Source of the DNA: Heloderma charlesbogerti
Taxonomy: Eukaryota > Chordata > Lepidosauria > Squamata > Helodermatidae
Direction: 5' to 3'
Assembly (NCBI GenBank): GCA_026122225.1
Contig: JANEZZ010001898.1
Location: 1 to 64,000, forward strand
Length of the DNA: 64,000 nt
Shown here piece after piece: positions 48,216 to 59,871 of the stretch. Position 1 is the stretch's first letter, and each line of letters opens with the position of its first letter. Under the pieces are notes generated by a model. It saw only the letters and a list, made by a program, of their open reading frames with translations, did no database searches and was not told the DNA's origin. A program made the translations under genes and the position numbers.

Positions 48216-49320
48216 TGATCTTAGGCCTGTGAGAGGATTCTCAGATAAGAGATGATCTCACTTGGGAGGATTTTGGTAGAGGTCTGACAAGGGCTGGCAA
48301 TGGCAGCATTCACCAGCTGACCTTGGCCAGTGCCACTTCGTTTTAAGAATACGTGTATGGGTGTGTGTTCTACCTTTCCTTCCTTACAGAAGCCTTACAC
48401 AGCTAGCAAGAATATTAGTTTGATCCTTCTAGGATGTGTGTTCAACAGCATTTAGATTGTGTCCTTCAAAACATATAAGGAGTGCAGCTAAAAATTGTGA
48501 TTTTGACCACAGTTGCATGAGTCACAGTACGGTCTGAACAGAGAAAAAAAATGAGGACATTTAAAATGGTCTTCATTAAAAGCATATTTCTGCTGTTCTA
48601 CCCACGTCTTTATCATTCCCTTAGCTGCTTTTGTGCCTTAGGATGTATACCAGATATCCTGTGAAAAAGGAGACCTATGGCGCTATCTACGTAGTACACA
48701 AGATTTCTCTAGGGAAAAGGTTTAGATATAAAATGCAAAATGAGTAAATGACAGCATGTGCAGTTTTGTAGAATGTAAGCAGTAAAACATAAAGGTTGTC
48801 AAAGGCTATTGTTTTGAAGATTGAGTCTGGTTCCCTGCTATTCAGCCTAGGCCTCAGCTTATCAAGACTGTTTCTTTTCTTTTTTTATTACCACGCAATT
48901 CACCAAGCACAGTAATTCCCACATAAATTCTTTTCCTACAATGGCAACATAAATACACACATTCTGAAGGAAAGGACTTGCCTCATTTTATTGGCTGTTC
49001 ATGCTTCTATAGTTAAAGTTGTGTCAGCAGTTCTATTAAACCCTTGTTTTTAGGGGTTTACAACTGTCAGGAAGTAGCCAGCCTGAGTCTTTCTGCCCTT
49101 TCGAAAGGCTTACATGGCCACAACTCACATTGACCTTGAAGGGAATTGACCAGTTGAGTCCAATCTAATGTGCATGGTGGCAGGAGGAGGGCTTGGTGTG
49201 TGTATAAGCCTCACACTGCAATGGTCAGTTTGAGCTAAGAAATACCTTAGCTCAAACTGATCTGAAGTTGTACTTGTATATTCCAGAGGCACCATTTAGA
49301 AAGGACAACTGTCTCTACAC
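48216..49320. other. Unassigned stretch
   Basis: No gene or classifiable repeat is recognised. Confidence 0.4.
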
Positions 49321-49653
49321 AAGGGAAGTATGCACATTTTGGTTTTGCTCACAAAACTTGTGAGCATGCCCGCTTTGAAGTCCCAAATGCGAGCGTGAGC
49401 ATGAGTCCACTGAAAATGCTCTCACATCATCGAACATGTGCTCGCGTCCATCTCGTTCCCAAGTCCAAGTTCGATTTGCACAAATTTCCCCAGCAGACTA
49501 AATCATCCCCACTTTAGTCTATGGAGGAAAGTTGCACAAATTCTGGGAGACATGTGTACATTTTTGGAAGTTTTGTGCAAATCTTCCATTTGATTGTTGC
49601 TTGATTTGCACAAAACCTAGTGCTCTCCAACATCAGTCGTTTGCCCATCCCTA
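49321..49653. mobile_element. Short hAT element rich in TTTGCACAAA
   Basis: The right end is CCATCCCTA, and the left end AAGGGAAG is a worn version of TAGGGATG. Flanks CTCTACAC and TGCTACAC match at 6 of 8. The interior has repeated GATTTGCACAAA segments like those in 7277-7892. Confidence 0.55.
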
Positions 49654-52234
49654 TGCTACACCACTCCCTCCATGCTTCAGACCTCATATGGTTATTCCTT
49701 GAGAGCATCAGCATTTCTAGAAACATATCATTTTACATGCGGGTGAGTTTGTTTGGGGACTATCCCATGGCTGATGTCTCTTACTCCCCATTGCTTCCTT
49801 CTGTGGGCACACGACTTGGTGGGTGTGGAGTGCTGGGTGCAGCCTCTGCTTGGGCAGGGATGCCCCTTGATGGGTGTCTGGCCTGGGCATGCACTCTCCC
49901 TACCACCTCTTTGCTTGGGCAGTGCAAGGCTTGAGGGGCGGCCTCATGCTCAGCCTCTGCTGCTGCTTCCTTGCTTCTTCATGTGTGCAGCAGGATGGCT
50001 GGCTGGCTGGTTTGCAGGGAGAGCAGCCATCTCGCCTGTGCTGAGGTGCCTATTGGTGGGCAGCTTGTCACTCCCGACTCACTTCCTTGTGCTGGCAGCA
50101 CAACCTGAGGGGTGGCTGGCTTGTCAGCATGCACAGTGCAGCTGCAGCCGCAGCCACCTCACGTGATGCTGTCTTGCTTGGGCAGTGTTAAGTCTCTTGC
50201 ACTTACATGGGTATCTGGATTTTCCATCCTCCTCCTCCTCCTCTAACTTCACCACCTCGCCCGGCTCCGTGGGCAGCTGCTGCCACCATCACCACTGCCT
50301 CCTAGCTTCCTCACGAGGCATGCGGGAGGAGCGTTTGGTGTGCTGAGCATAGCTGCAGCCTTAACCTCAGCCATTGCTGGATCTGGAAGTTGAAAAGAAG
50401 TGTGAGAGCAGAGCCCAGCACAGTCCACTAGACTGATGAGACGATAAGCCCTTCTGAGTTCCAGGGCGGTTGGCAGTTTCCGCACCTTGCTAACATTTGC
50501 CGCTGGCCCTATTTTTGATTCTTTGTCCTGAGTGACAGTAGTTATATATGCCCAAATTCACAGTTATTTTGACTATGCATGGGGCTATATTCAACAATCT
50601 GTGTGTACTGAAAAAAGCCTAGCATATAATATTGTGGGCAGAGTTCAGCTTCCTCAAAAAGCCCGGCTTTCGGCTTCTTCTTTTTTTTGAAGGTTCTAGC
50701 CCTCATGGCTGCAAAGATTGGCTTGCCATTATGTAAGCAATCTCTGTTGAAACTCAAAAGCCAAAGGGACTGTTCCAATGACCAGAGAGCACCTTTGGGT
50801 TCAATTCTTCATCATTATGAACTGTTTTACCTTTTAAGCAATTAACTGATGAATATATAAAATGTACATATATCTTCATATTGCTGCACTTAAATAAAGG
50901 TTCATTTTTGAGAATATTGAAGACTATATCTCTTTATGAGACAACTCAATACTTTAACAACTCTAAATCTTATCCTTTAGGGAAAGTGATGCAATATGTA
51001 ATGCTATACAGAATATTTTCCTTCTTTTTCCTTTCTTTTCTTATTGTTAACAAATTTGCCAGTTTATCCCTGGTTGTTTTTATTACCTCATTGCCTGTGT
51101 GTGTGTGTGTGTGTGTCCATTCAGATTTTAAAACTCTTTCCTATTGACAATTTTTTCTTCAGTTAAATTTAAATCCTGTTATTTCAAATGTTGTGGTCTC
51201 CCTTTTGTAGTTTTTTCACACTACCTAAAGTAGCTACTCAGGACCTAGGGAGTTTAAAGCTGGTTTGGTGGAGGCAACCAGAATAACGAAGACTTCCATT
51301 TGGTGGCAGTGGAAAAGGCCACAGGAAAGGAAGGGCACTTTCACTCATGGAACAGGCCATTGCAGGTACTGTACCTAACAAAGATAGAAAGTATGTCATG
51401 GCAACGATAATTGATCAAAACAGAATAATTAGCCAAGGTCATGCATGTCTAACATACATTGCATCATTGTAAACTGATAGGGTACAAATAACTCACCAAT
51501 ATGATTCAGAACCACCAGTAAGTTTCTCAGCCCACCCACCACCCACATTCAGTGGCAACTGGATTGTCAGGAAATGTCTCAAGCAACATATCCAGTTTAC
51601 ATAGTGGATTCTGCTAGGCGATAGTCTGTGGAATGAGAAAATAACAGTGTAGATGCAACTCTCTGTGGAAAAGTAAACCCTACACCAACTCTTACTGCCA
51701 TGTGATGACGAGCATTTTAAAGGTTACCTACACCTTCCCCACTTGGCACTGTAGTATGATAACACTTGGCAAATGGCTGTGTGTCTTCACCCTCTAATGC
51801 AGTTTTCTCCTTCAGCTCTGTACATACATTATTTTTCATCCAATACTATTCTAGCAGACATTGATATTGATGACTTTTCTTGATGCTGTTAAGTATCACT
51901 TTCATGCCATAGGTCAGCTGGATAAAAATAAGGTCACACATCTGACGTGCTCAAGCCTGCCACAAACAAGACCTCCCTGGCCAGTGGAACTCTGATTGTT
52001 TGTTCGGTCATCACCTCATGCTTTGCATTTTGAAATCACAGTGACATTTTTGCCCTGGTGCTGTTTGGTCAGTTGGGTGTAATGCTGAGATTTTCGGACT
52101 ATGGTCAGCTGCCCTGAAATTTCACTCTGTGACTTTGGGAGAAATCAAAGAACTTGTCTGAATAAAATAACAACAACATCAACAGCAATGATTGGCTTGT
52201 AATAGATTGCCCTGGTGCTGCTCCACTTGCTTGT
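49654..52234. other. Unassigned stretch
   Basis: 49780-50420 is GC-richer, with imperfect internal repeats (CTTGGGCAG, GCAGCCTCTGCT). A (TG)n run lies at 51095-51116. No gene is supported. Confidence 0.4.
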
Positions 52235-52405
52235 TTTATATTCCTGTTTTGATTGTTTTAATTGTTTCTGTTTACTTATTTATCATCATTTTTATTGTAA
52301 CTGTCATTGTTTATTAACTGAGTATTTTAGTAGTGATTTTTAATACGTTGGCATGTAAACTGCCGAGAGATGTTGTTATATCAAGCAGTATACAAGTGTT
52401 ATTAA
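52235..52405 (+). mobile_element. L2/CR1-type LINE 3' tail
   Basis: A T-rich segment leads to GTAAACTGCCGAGAGATG, then AGCAGTATACAAGTGTTATTAA, the usual shape of the 3' UTR end (TAAACCGCC-GAGA, then a GGTATA-AA-TAAATAA tail). Confidence 0.6.
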
Positions 52406-55400
52406 TAAACAAACTAGCAGCAACAAATTTAAATTAATTAAATGCATGGATTTTCTGAACTTCACATTTCCATGATGAAGATCTTCTATGTGAGTAAAGT
52501 GCAAAGTGTAAAGTGCCTGCCTTTGCAAATAACAGCACCATGACAGCAGCAGGCCTGTATTTTCAAGCAGTTTTGCCACTAAACAAAAGTAAAATGGGAG
52601 AGATTTCAAATGAAGAAGCAGTGGACAGGAAGCAAGATCTGGAGCTTTCCTCTGCCTATCACTTTCTCCTGCAAACCCTCCCAGGCCAGGCTCATCTGAA
52701 CAAAGCAGAGGATGAAGAAAGAATTCAATAACCTATATTCACCACGCAGATCCGGTGCATGTGGTCCCACCCTCAGAGCCAAGCTATGTGTTAGTCTACC
52801 CTAAGGTATGTTCAGGGGTCCTGATCCAGATTGGGAGAAGAACATAAGAAGAGCCATGCTGAATCAGACCAGGGATCCTTCTAGTTCAACATTCTGCTCA
52901 CACAGCAGTGAACCAGCTCCCTGGGAGAAGCCCTCGTGTTGGTGGCAGGGGTGCTTTAACCCTTCCCCTCCCTGCTGTGGTCCCAGTCTAGATCAGACAC
53001 CCCTGCACCATTTAATTTTCACTACCTAAAAGTGATCCTCACCCTTTGCTTCAGAGAGCTGAGGAGGTGGAGCCCAGCTCTCCCACTATATTCTTTCAGA
53101 GACGGGTGTCCTTCTTGCTCATTGGTTCAAAGTGAGAGCCCTAGCCCTTCAATCACCTTGACATTACGCAGTGGGAAAGGAGGCCACAGAGGTGGCAAGA
53201 TGGGTTCTCTGTCCCCACCCCCAGGTGTGGCTGCCTGGAACTTGTACATGCGCCCCTATTATAAGTCGCAGGCAGGCACCACCTTCAGCAAGAAGGGGTA
53301 TCTGCCCTCTGCTGTACCAGGCAGTCCAAGCGGAAATGCTGGGAGAGCTTGACTTCAGTTGTGGGGACTCATACCTGGCTAGGGATTTGGTGTCAACACA
53401 GCCACCATCCATTGATCAGACAGCATTGGGTCCAGAGACATCTCCATGTTAACACTGGCTCTCAAGCCATTCTTGCAAAGTCTGAGTGCTGTTCCTGAGG
53501 TCCCAGCCACATAGTCACAAAATGCAGTGAAAACACTGGAACATCTTCTTTAAAATTCTGTTTATATCCCTCCCAAAAGCTTGGATTGGAAATAAGAAAA
53601 AGGAGAATCTTGGTAAAGACATTCCCTGTTTCAAAGCTAGAGCTGCCAGACACAAAACTATACCCGCACTTCTCCCTCCCCTACCTGGCATTTTCATTTT
53701 ATTGATGTCTTTGAGGGGAGGGTATCAATTTTTCACTGTCTTTGAGACATCTGTGTCCCTTTGAATCTCCAAAGTGAGTCCAAAGCTTTAAGAGCATCCT
53801 GCCTCACGTCATTCTATTTTGGAGAAGTTCCGCTTTTCTTCAGACAAAACCCTTCTCTCTCTCCAAAGTGCCCCCCTTTCGTTCTGAATTCAGGTTTCAT
53901 CCAAAGTAGATGCACAACTCTACACTACATATTATCAGAGGAAGCATACAGGGCTGCAAGGCACCTCCCACAGCTTTGGGGGTGGGGTGGGGGAATGATG
54001 TGGCTGATTTGCTTTGGAAGATGTCAGAACTACTTAAGAGTTTTCATTCCCTTTCTGCTTCTGCTTGTGATGCTAACATGAAATGTTTGTCAAGCGCAAT
54101 AGAGACCATTTAGCCATTAACTAACTAAATGCTGATTTCATTGTTACGTCGTTAGAGCATGGGAAGGACCATGCTTTCTTTTCAACACTACACATGTTTT
54201 CATGAGATGAATGTGTATTTCCTCAGGATCTTTCCAATTCTGTCGTAGCAAAATGCGTTTTCCGATGACTTCGCTTGGCTCAGAAATATATGCATTTGCC
54301 CCAAAGCCACCAGCCTCACAGTGTTAAACTCAATTAGCCAATGTATGAACAATCAAACATTAACTATTTATTTAAAGTGTATGTCTCCATAAACTTTTTA
54401 ATGCCTAAAGCTCATGTGAGAAAAATATGTGTCCTGAATATGTATAAACCTATAAAAGTATGGCTCAAGGGAAGGGATGATATACAAACTGAGACACACT
54501 GGGTAAATTTTAATCCTTGGTGGGTTTTTAAAATCAAAATCTGGAAATAGATATTATGGGCCATATCTTCTGTTCTAACAGAAACACACTCAGGGAGCAT
54601 GTTGGACTACCTAGAATTCTAATCCTTTCCCTTCAGCAGGCCTGCATGTCTGGTGATCTAGGCTAGCAAGCTGAATGTAGCTCAATTGCCCTATAGGACG
54701 GTCTCGCCAGGGCTTGATAAACATCCCCTTTCCCCTGCCTGTTAGGACAGCAGGGAAACATTAGGGAAGTATCGAGTACCTGAGAGACTAAAATACATGT
54801 TTGGGATTTGCTTGATTTGCAGGGTGCAGGACCTCTTTTAGCCCCAGGGCCAAATTCTATTTTTGATCCATTCCAGTGGTGGGTGGGGCCAAAGGCAAAA
54901 AGGGCAGGGCCATACACCAAAAAGTACCAGCATAGTTTAGCTTAACGCTCTCGCTTCCAGTGACTGAGCCTTAGGAGAGGCATTTCAACCTCTTAGAATT
55001 GAGAAAAATTGCACAAAAGGTGGGAAACTACCAAAGGATTGGTGGTTGGGGGAAAGGGGCTGGGGCCAGTGGAAGGGGGCACAGGTTTCTGGGGAACCAC
55101 AGAGGGCCAGATTTGTTCCCCAGGACTGAGATTCTCCACCCTGTGTTATGTACTTTCATCCTCTCCCTCCACAATCAACACACTCCAGGAAACAAGGCTT
55201 TGAGCTACACTTCTTTATTAGTTAATGACTAGATGCTTTACAAATGCATATTCTAGGAAACTCTCAGAATGAAACAGCTAATCCACACATCCACAAATAT
55301 CAGTAGAGGAGATGAAGTGGAAGTTAGGGAAGTTGTCAGCCGTCTGGGTAAGAACTTCTTGGCCAGACTAGCTCCGCAGGGATTCCTCTCCATTACGGTA

Positions 55401-55600
55401 GCTCCCTCCTACATTGGCTTCCATGAGTGGCCAACGTGGTGGAGTGTCTGAACCCTGCCCCTACCTTTTCCCACTTTGCTCTGCGATGGACCCTAGCATC
55501 CCTCAAGTCATGCCCCTTGCTCTCCTCCTCCTCAGAAACCTGGGTTCTTATGGTGGAAGAACGTGTGTGTGTGTTCAGGCTGGGCCATCTGTGTATCAAG
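52406..55600. other. Unassigned stretch
   Basis: Apart from the LINE/SINE tail at 52838-52950 I recognise nothing in 3.2 kb. Frames are short and without familiar domains. Confidence 0.4.
52838..52950 (-). mobile_element. LINE/SINE shared tail fragment
   Basis: GAACATAAGAAGAGCCATGC, then GAATCAGACCAGGGATCC and AGTTCAACATTCTG, is the reverse complement of the tail type seen in the SINE at 23756 (ATAAGGAAGCTTCCTA) extended by its LINE partner. Confidence 0.6.
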
Positions 55601-57168
55601 GAAGGATTAGGGGTGCATGAAAGTCACTTACCTGGTCTCACAGCTTTTTGCGGTGGGGGGGGAGGCGCTTCACTGCTCTCCCCCTGAGGTTCAGGCCGGG
55701 GGGGGAGGCTTCCCGCCTCGCCCGGCCAAAATTCAGGCTAGGGGGGAGGCTTCCCACCTCGCCCGGCCGAAATTCAGGCCGGGGAGGAGGCGCCTCGCCT
55801 TGCCCGGCCGCGAAATAAAAAGTAAAAAACAAACAAACAACGCCCCCGTGATAGGCTACGTGACGATTAACGTAGCCTATCACAGCTAGATCTGCAAAGT
55901 CAGCCGTGATAGGCTACGTAAATCGCCACGTAGCCTATCATGGGTGACTTAAAAAAAAAAAAAAAACGCATACGCAAATGGCGGCCCCCATAGGGAGCCG
56001 CCATTCGCATTCCTTATTTGGTCGCTGTAGTCTACGTAAATCTTTACGTCGACTACGGTGAAAATAAGGGCAACGCAAATAGCGTTGCCCTTATTTTCGC
56101 CGTAGTCTACGTAATCTTTACGTAGACTACAGTGACCAAATAGGGAACGTGAATGGCGGCTCCCTATGGGGGCTGCCATTAGCCGTACGTGCTTTTTCAT
56201 TTTTTTTAAAGTCACCCGTGATAGGCTACGTGACGATTTACGTAGCCTATCACGGCTGACTTTGCAGATCTAGCTGTGATAGGCTACGTTAATCGTCACG
56301 TAGCCTATCACTGGGGCGTGTTTTTTTTTTTTACTTTTATTGGAATGGTGGTGGCGGCAGCTGGTCGAAAGATCGGCTGCCGCCCCTGCCCCTTATGAAG
56401 ACCCGACGAACCGCCGCCGGGACCCGCCGTCAGGAAGGACATTCGGGAAAGGTAAGTCCCGTCCTGGGGGGGTGTGCGGGGGGCGGGGGGGCGGAGAATT
56501 TCTCCCCAAAACTTGTTCGGGGGGCCGGACACGTTGGCACTCAGCCCCCCGAAGTTTCAGGGAGAAATTCTCCGCCAACCCTAGTAAGGATGGACAAAAG
56601 TCCCTTACCTGGTCCCGCAGCTGTTTTCGGTGTGGGGAGGAGGTGCTCCGGTTCTCCCCCCAAAACTCTTGGTGGGTGGGGAGGCGCCCCGCCCCTCCCA
56701 GCCAAAATACTGGCCGGAGGGGAGGTGCCCCATCCTTCCCCGCCAAAATTCTGGCCGGGGGGGAAGCGCCCCGTCTCCCCGGCCGTGAAAAAAAAAGTAA
56801 AGTGTAAAAAAAAAAAAAAAACATGATAGGCTACGTAAAAATTTACGTAGCCTATCAAGACTAGATTTTCAAAGTCAGCCGTGATAGGCTATGTAAATCT
56901 TTACGTAGCCTATCACTTTTTTTTTTTTTTTTACCCTTTACTTGGAAATGGCGGCGGAGGCATCCGGTCGGAAGACTGGCTGCCGCCGCCGCCACTGCTG
57001 AACCGCTGCCAGGACCCGCCGCCACGAGGGAAATTCGCGCGAGGTAAGTCCCATCCTGGGGGGGGGGGAGCGGGGGGTGTTGGAGAATTTCCCCACCAAT
57101 TTTGGGGGGCCGAATGCATTGGCATTTGGCCTCCTGGAGATTCGTGGAGAAATTCTCCGACATCCCTA
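55601..57168. mobile_element. Older foldback hAT element, hit at its own terminus
   Basis: The right end is CATCCCTA (57161-57168). The left end TAAGGATG is split: its first bases lie at 55601-55607 and it resumes at 56585, after the insertion at 55608-56583. Flanks GTGTATCAAG and GTGTCAAG agree if two bases were gained or lost. Its own body has two GGCC-repeat units, two TACGTAAA hairpins, a GGAA-capped stem (loop 56970-56973) and donors CTTACCTGG (56605) and AGGTAAGT (57042). Confidence 0.8.
55608..56583. mobile_element. Foldback hAT element inserted in another's terminus
   Basis: TAGGGGTG to CAACCCTA. Flanks GGAAGGAT and GTAAGGAT match at 7 of 8 and consist of the last flank base plus the first seven bases of the older element. 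Long interior; GAAA stem with loop 56367-56370; donors ACTTACCTGG near 55626 and AAAGGTAAGT near 56449. Confidence 0.88.
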
Positions 57169-57920
57169 GTGTCAAGGTCTTGGGAATAAAGACTTGCCAT
57201 ATCTGAGCTCACTAGGGAGGGTGCCTCACCCTGTTCTGGGTTGTTCCCATTCTGATTCTGAATCTGAGCTGCCAGACATCTCCACACACCTAGAATAATT
57301 CCTGATACCTTGGCTTAGTGGATCACTAGTCATAACTCCTTCAGCATTCTCCCAAACATGAAATTTCCAATATCCAAAGATTGTGGGACTTATGTCATTC
57401 ATTCAAAGATAATTCTGAAACAAGGTGTTAAGGCCATAATTCTTTATTTCAGAGGGCAGAATCCAATGGGGTGCCTATGCTCCCACTGATTCCCTCACAC
57501 CCTGTCTGTCCACAAATGGAAACCAGCGCTTGCAGAATGAAGATTTAGCACTTCTGGGGCAACAGGAGAGGAGTGAAAACACTCATTTCTGGAACTGGGC
57601 AGGTTGGCGCAACTCACATAAAGGTTTACGCTCATGTCAGGGCTTCTTCTGGGAACTGCGAAATCACTGTTGCATAAGCATTGGGTCCTGCTCACACAAC
57701 GGAATCAGTGAGACCCACTGCTTGTGCAACACAATCAGCAGGGCTCAAGAGTTTCAGTGGAGATGCATCATATTGGATTCTGCCCAGAGCAAGGACAAAA
57801 TGGTTCCTTTCCAAATAAACTTCTGGTAACAGGCTTCTACCTTCAGGAAGTAGGAAGTCTTTTCACTTGATGTTCATAAAGAATTGGTGGTTGCCAACCA
57901 GCTCCACTCTCACTCTTGGA
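57169..57920. other. Unassigned stretch
   Basis: No gene or repeat recognised. Confidence 0.4.
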
Positions 57921-58316
57921 TAAGGATGTCAGAGAATTCCGCCACGGATCCCAGGGAGGCCGAATTCCAGTGAATTTGGCCCCCCGGAATCCATGGTGGA
58001 ATGGAGCAACCTGCCCCACCACCCCGCGGAAGCCCCCTGGAATGGAGCCTACCTGGCTGTGGCTCCATCAGTGGCAGTGGCTGCAGCGGCTGTGGCCGCT
58101 GCAGCTGCAAATGGCAGCCGCTACACCGGCCGTCATTTACATCACGGCATTTGTGTCCACAGCAGCCCGGCCACAGCCAGAACTCCAGCTGTGGACGGCC
58201 ATAGCCAGCGGCTCCGTGGAGCTGGCTAGGGAGGATTCCGGGGGGAGGGATGGAGCGCTTCCCCCCCCACTGCGAATCACACCTGCAAAAAGGTAAGTGA
58301 CTTTCGTACATCCCTA
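57921..58316. mobile_element. Short foldback hAT element without interior hairpins
   Basis: TAAGGATG to CATCCCTA. Both arms and an AAATGGCAGC hairpin remain, but the TACGTA hairpins are missing. Donors are CTACCTGG (left) and AAGGTAAGT (right, near 58291). Flanks CTCTTGGA and GAAAACAA do not match. Confidence 0.75.
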
Positions 58317-58703
58317 GAAAACAAGGTTTGTAAAAAATACAAAGCAATATATAGAATTTAACATGCTTATCTTAAAAAAAAAAAAAAGGGAGAGAGTTTT
58401 GGCAATGTCCCAAAGTGGAGGTTGGAGTATATACAGAGTTTTATACCTTCTGTTTTCTCCGCCTGTATCAATGCCAGTCTACAATCATATTGAAATGGTA
58501 CTGGAGTATATGGAGTCCTTTCAGTTTTAGATGGTGGTGGTGGCGGCGGTGGTGGTGATTTATTACATTTCTATACCTCCCAATAGCCAAAGTTCTCTGG
58601 ATGGTTTACAAAGATTAAAAACATTAAAAATGCAGTATAACAACTTCAAACAAGCAAACTCAACACCATAACTATAAGACATTCCAGGATTGATTAAAAC
58701 TTA

Positions 58704-58902
58704 TCATATGCTGCCAAATGCCTCAGAGAAGAGAAAGGTCTTAACCTGGCACTGAAAAGATAACAATGTTGGCACCAGGCAGGCTTTGTCAGGGATATCA
58801 TTACATAACTTTGGGGCCACCACCAAGAAGGACCTCTCCCTTGTTGCCATCTTCCGAGCTTCCCTCGGAGTAGGCAGCTGTACGAGGACCTTAGCTGTTG
58901 AG
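58704..58902 (-). pseudogene. L2/CR1-type ORF2 C-terminal fragment, copy B
   Basis: The minus-strand frame has RERSFLVVAPKLCNDIPD, then SFQCQVKTFLFSEAFGSI and a stop, clearly homologous to copy A and to the conserved end of L2/CR1 reverse transcriptases. It is cut upstream by the hAT insertion. The few residues upstream of 58902 in this frame belong to the hAT, not the LINE. Confidence 0.75.
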
Positions 58903-59871
58903 TAGGGGTGGACGAAAGTCACTTACCTGTTGTCGAAGGCCGTTCGCGGTGGGGGGGAGTGCTTCGCTGCTCCCCCCGCGAAGTTCAGGCCAGGGGGGGA
59001 GGCTTCCCACCTCGCCCGGCCGAAATTCAGGCCAGGGAGGAGGCTTCCTGCTTCGCCCGGCCGAAATTCAGGCCGGGGAGGAGGCGCGTCGCATCGCCCG
59101 GCCGCGAACGCGAAAGTAAAAAAAAAAAAACGCCCCCTGATAGGCTACGTGACGATTCACGTAGCCTATTACGGCTAGATCTGCAAAGTCAGCCATGATA
59201 GGCTACGTGAATTGTCACGTAGCCTATCACGGGTGACTTTAAAAAAAAAAAAAAAGCGCGTACGCGAATGGCGGCCCCCATAGGGAGCCGCCATTCGCGT
59301 TCCTTATTTAGTGGCTGTAGTCTACGTAAATGTTTACGTAGACTATGGTGAAAATAAGGGCAACGCAAATAGTGTTGCCCTTATTTTCCCCGTAGTCTAC
59401 GTAAACATTTACGTAGACTACAGCGACCAAATAAGGAAGGGGAATGGCGGCTCCCTATGGGGGCCGCCATTATCCGTACACTCTTTTTTTTTTTTTTTTT
59501 AAGTCACCCGTGATAGGCTACGTGACGATTCACGTAGCCTATGACGGCTGACTTTGCAAATCTAGCCGTGATAGGCTACATGAATCGTCACGTAGCCTAT
59601 CAGGGGGCGTTTTTTTTTTTTCTTTCATTACAATGGCGGCGGCGGCAGCCGGTCGAAAGACCGGCTGCCGCTCCCGCCTCGCTCGAACACCTGCCGAACC
59701 GCCAGCCGGACCAGCCACCGGGAGGGACATTCGCAAAAGGTAAGTCCCGTCCCGGGGGGGTGAGGGGGGCGGGGGGGTGCGGAGGATTTCTCTGCGAAAC
59801 TTGTTCGGGGGGCCGAACGCGTTGGCGCTCGCCCCCCCGAAATTTCGGGGAGAAATTCTCCGCCATCCCTA
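58903..59871. mobile_element. Foldback hAT element, best-preserved long copy
   Basis: TAGGGGTG to CATCCCTA, with the perfect duplication CTGTTGAG. It is a good reference copy. The GGCC-repeat arm (58903-59120) is followed by two GATAGGCTACGTGA hairpins, a CCCATAGGGAGC hairpin, GTAGTCTACGTAAA hairpins either side of a centre near 59369, and the mirror set. Then come a GAAA stem (59644-59669), donor AAAGGTAAGT (GT at 59740-59741) and a terminal hairpin arm. Confidence 0.95.

Noticed and set aside
49780..50420. GC-rich stretch as a possible CpG-island promoter or exon
   Set aside because: CpG is not enriched by eye, frames are shared with low-complexity repeats, and no splice or domain pattern is convincing.
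56340..56826. Overlapping long frames on both strands in foldback arms, some over 140 codons
   Set aside because: GC-rich palindromic sequence lacks stops in several frames at once. The frames are not preserved between copies and end at random points.
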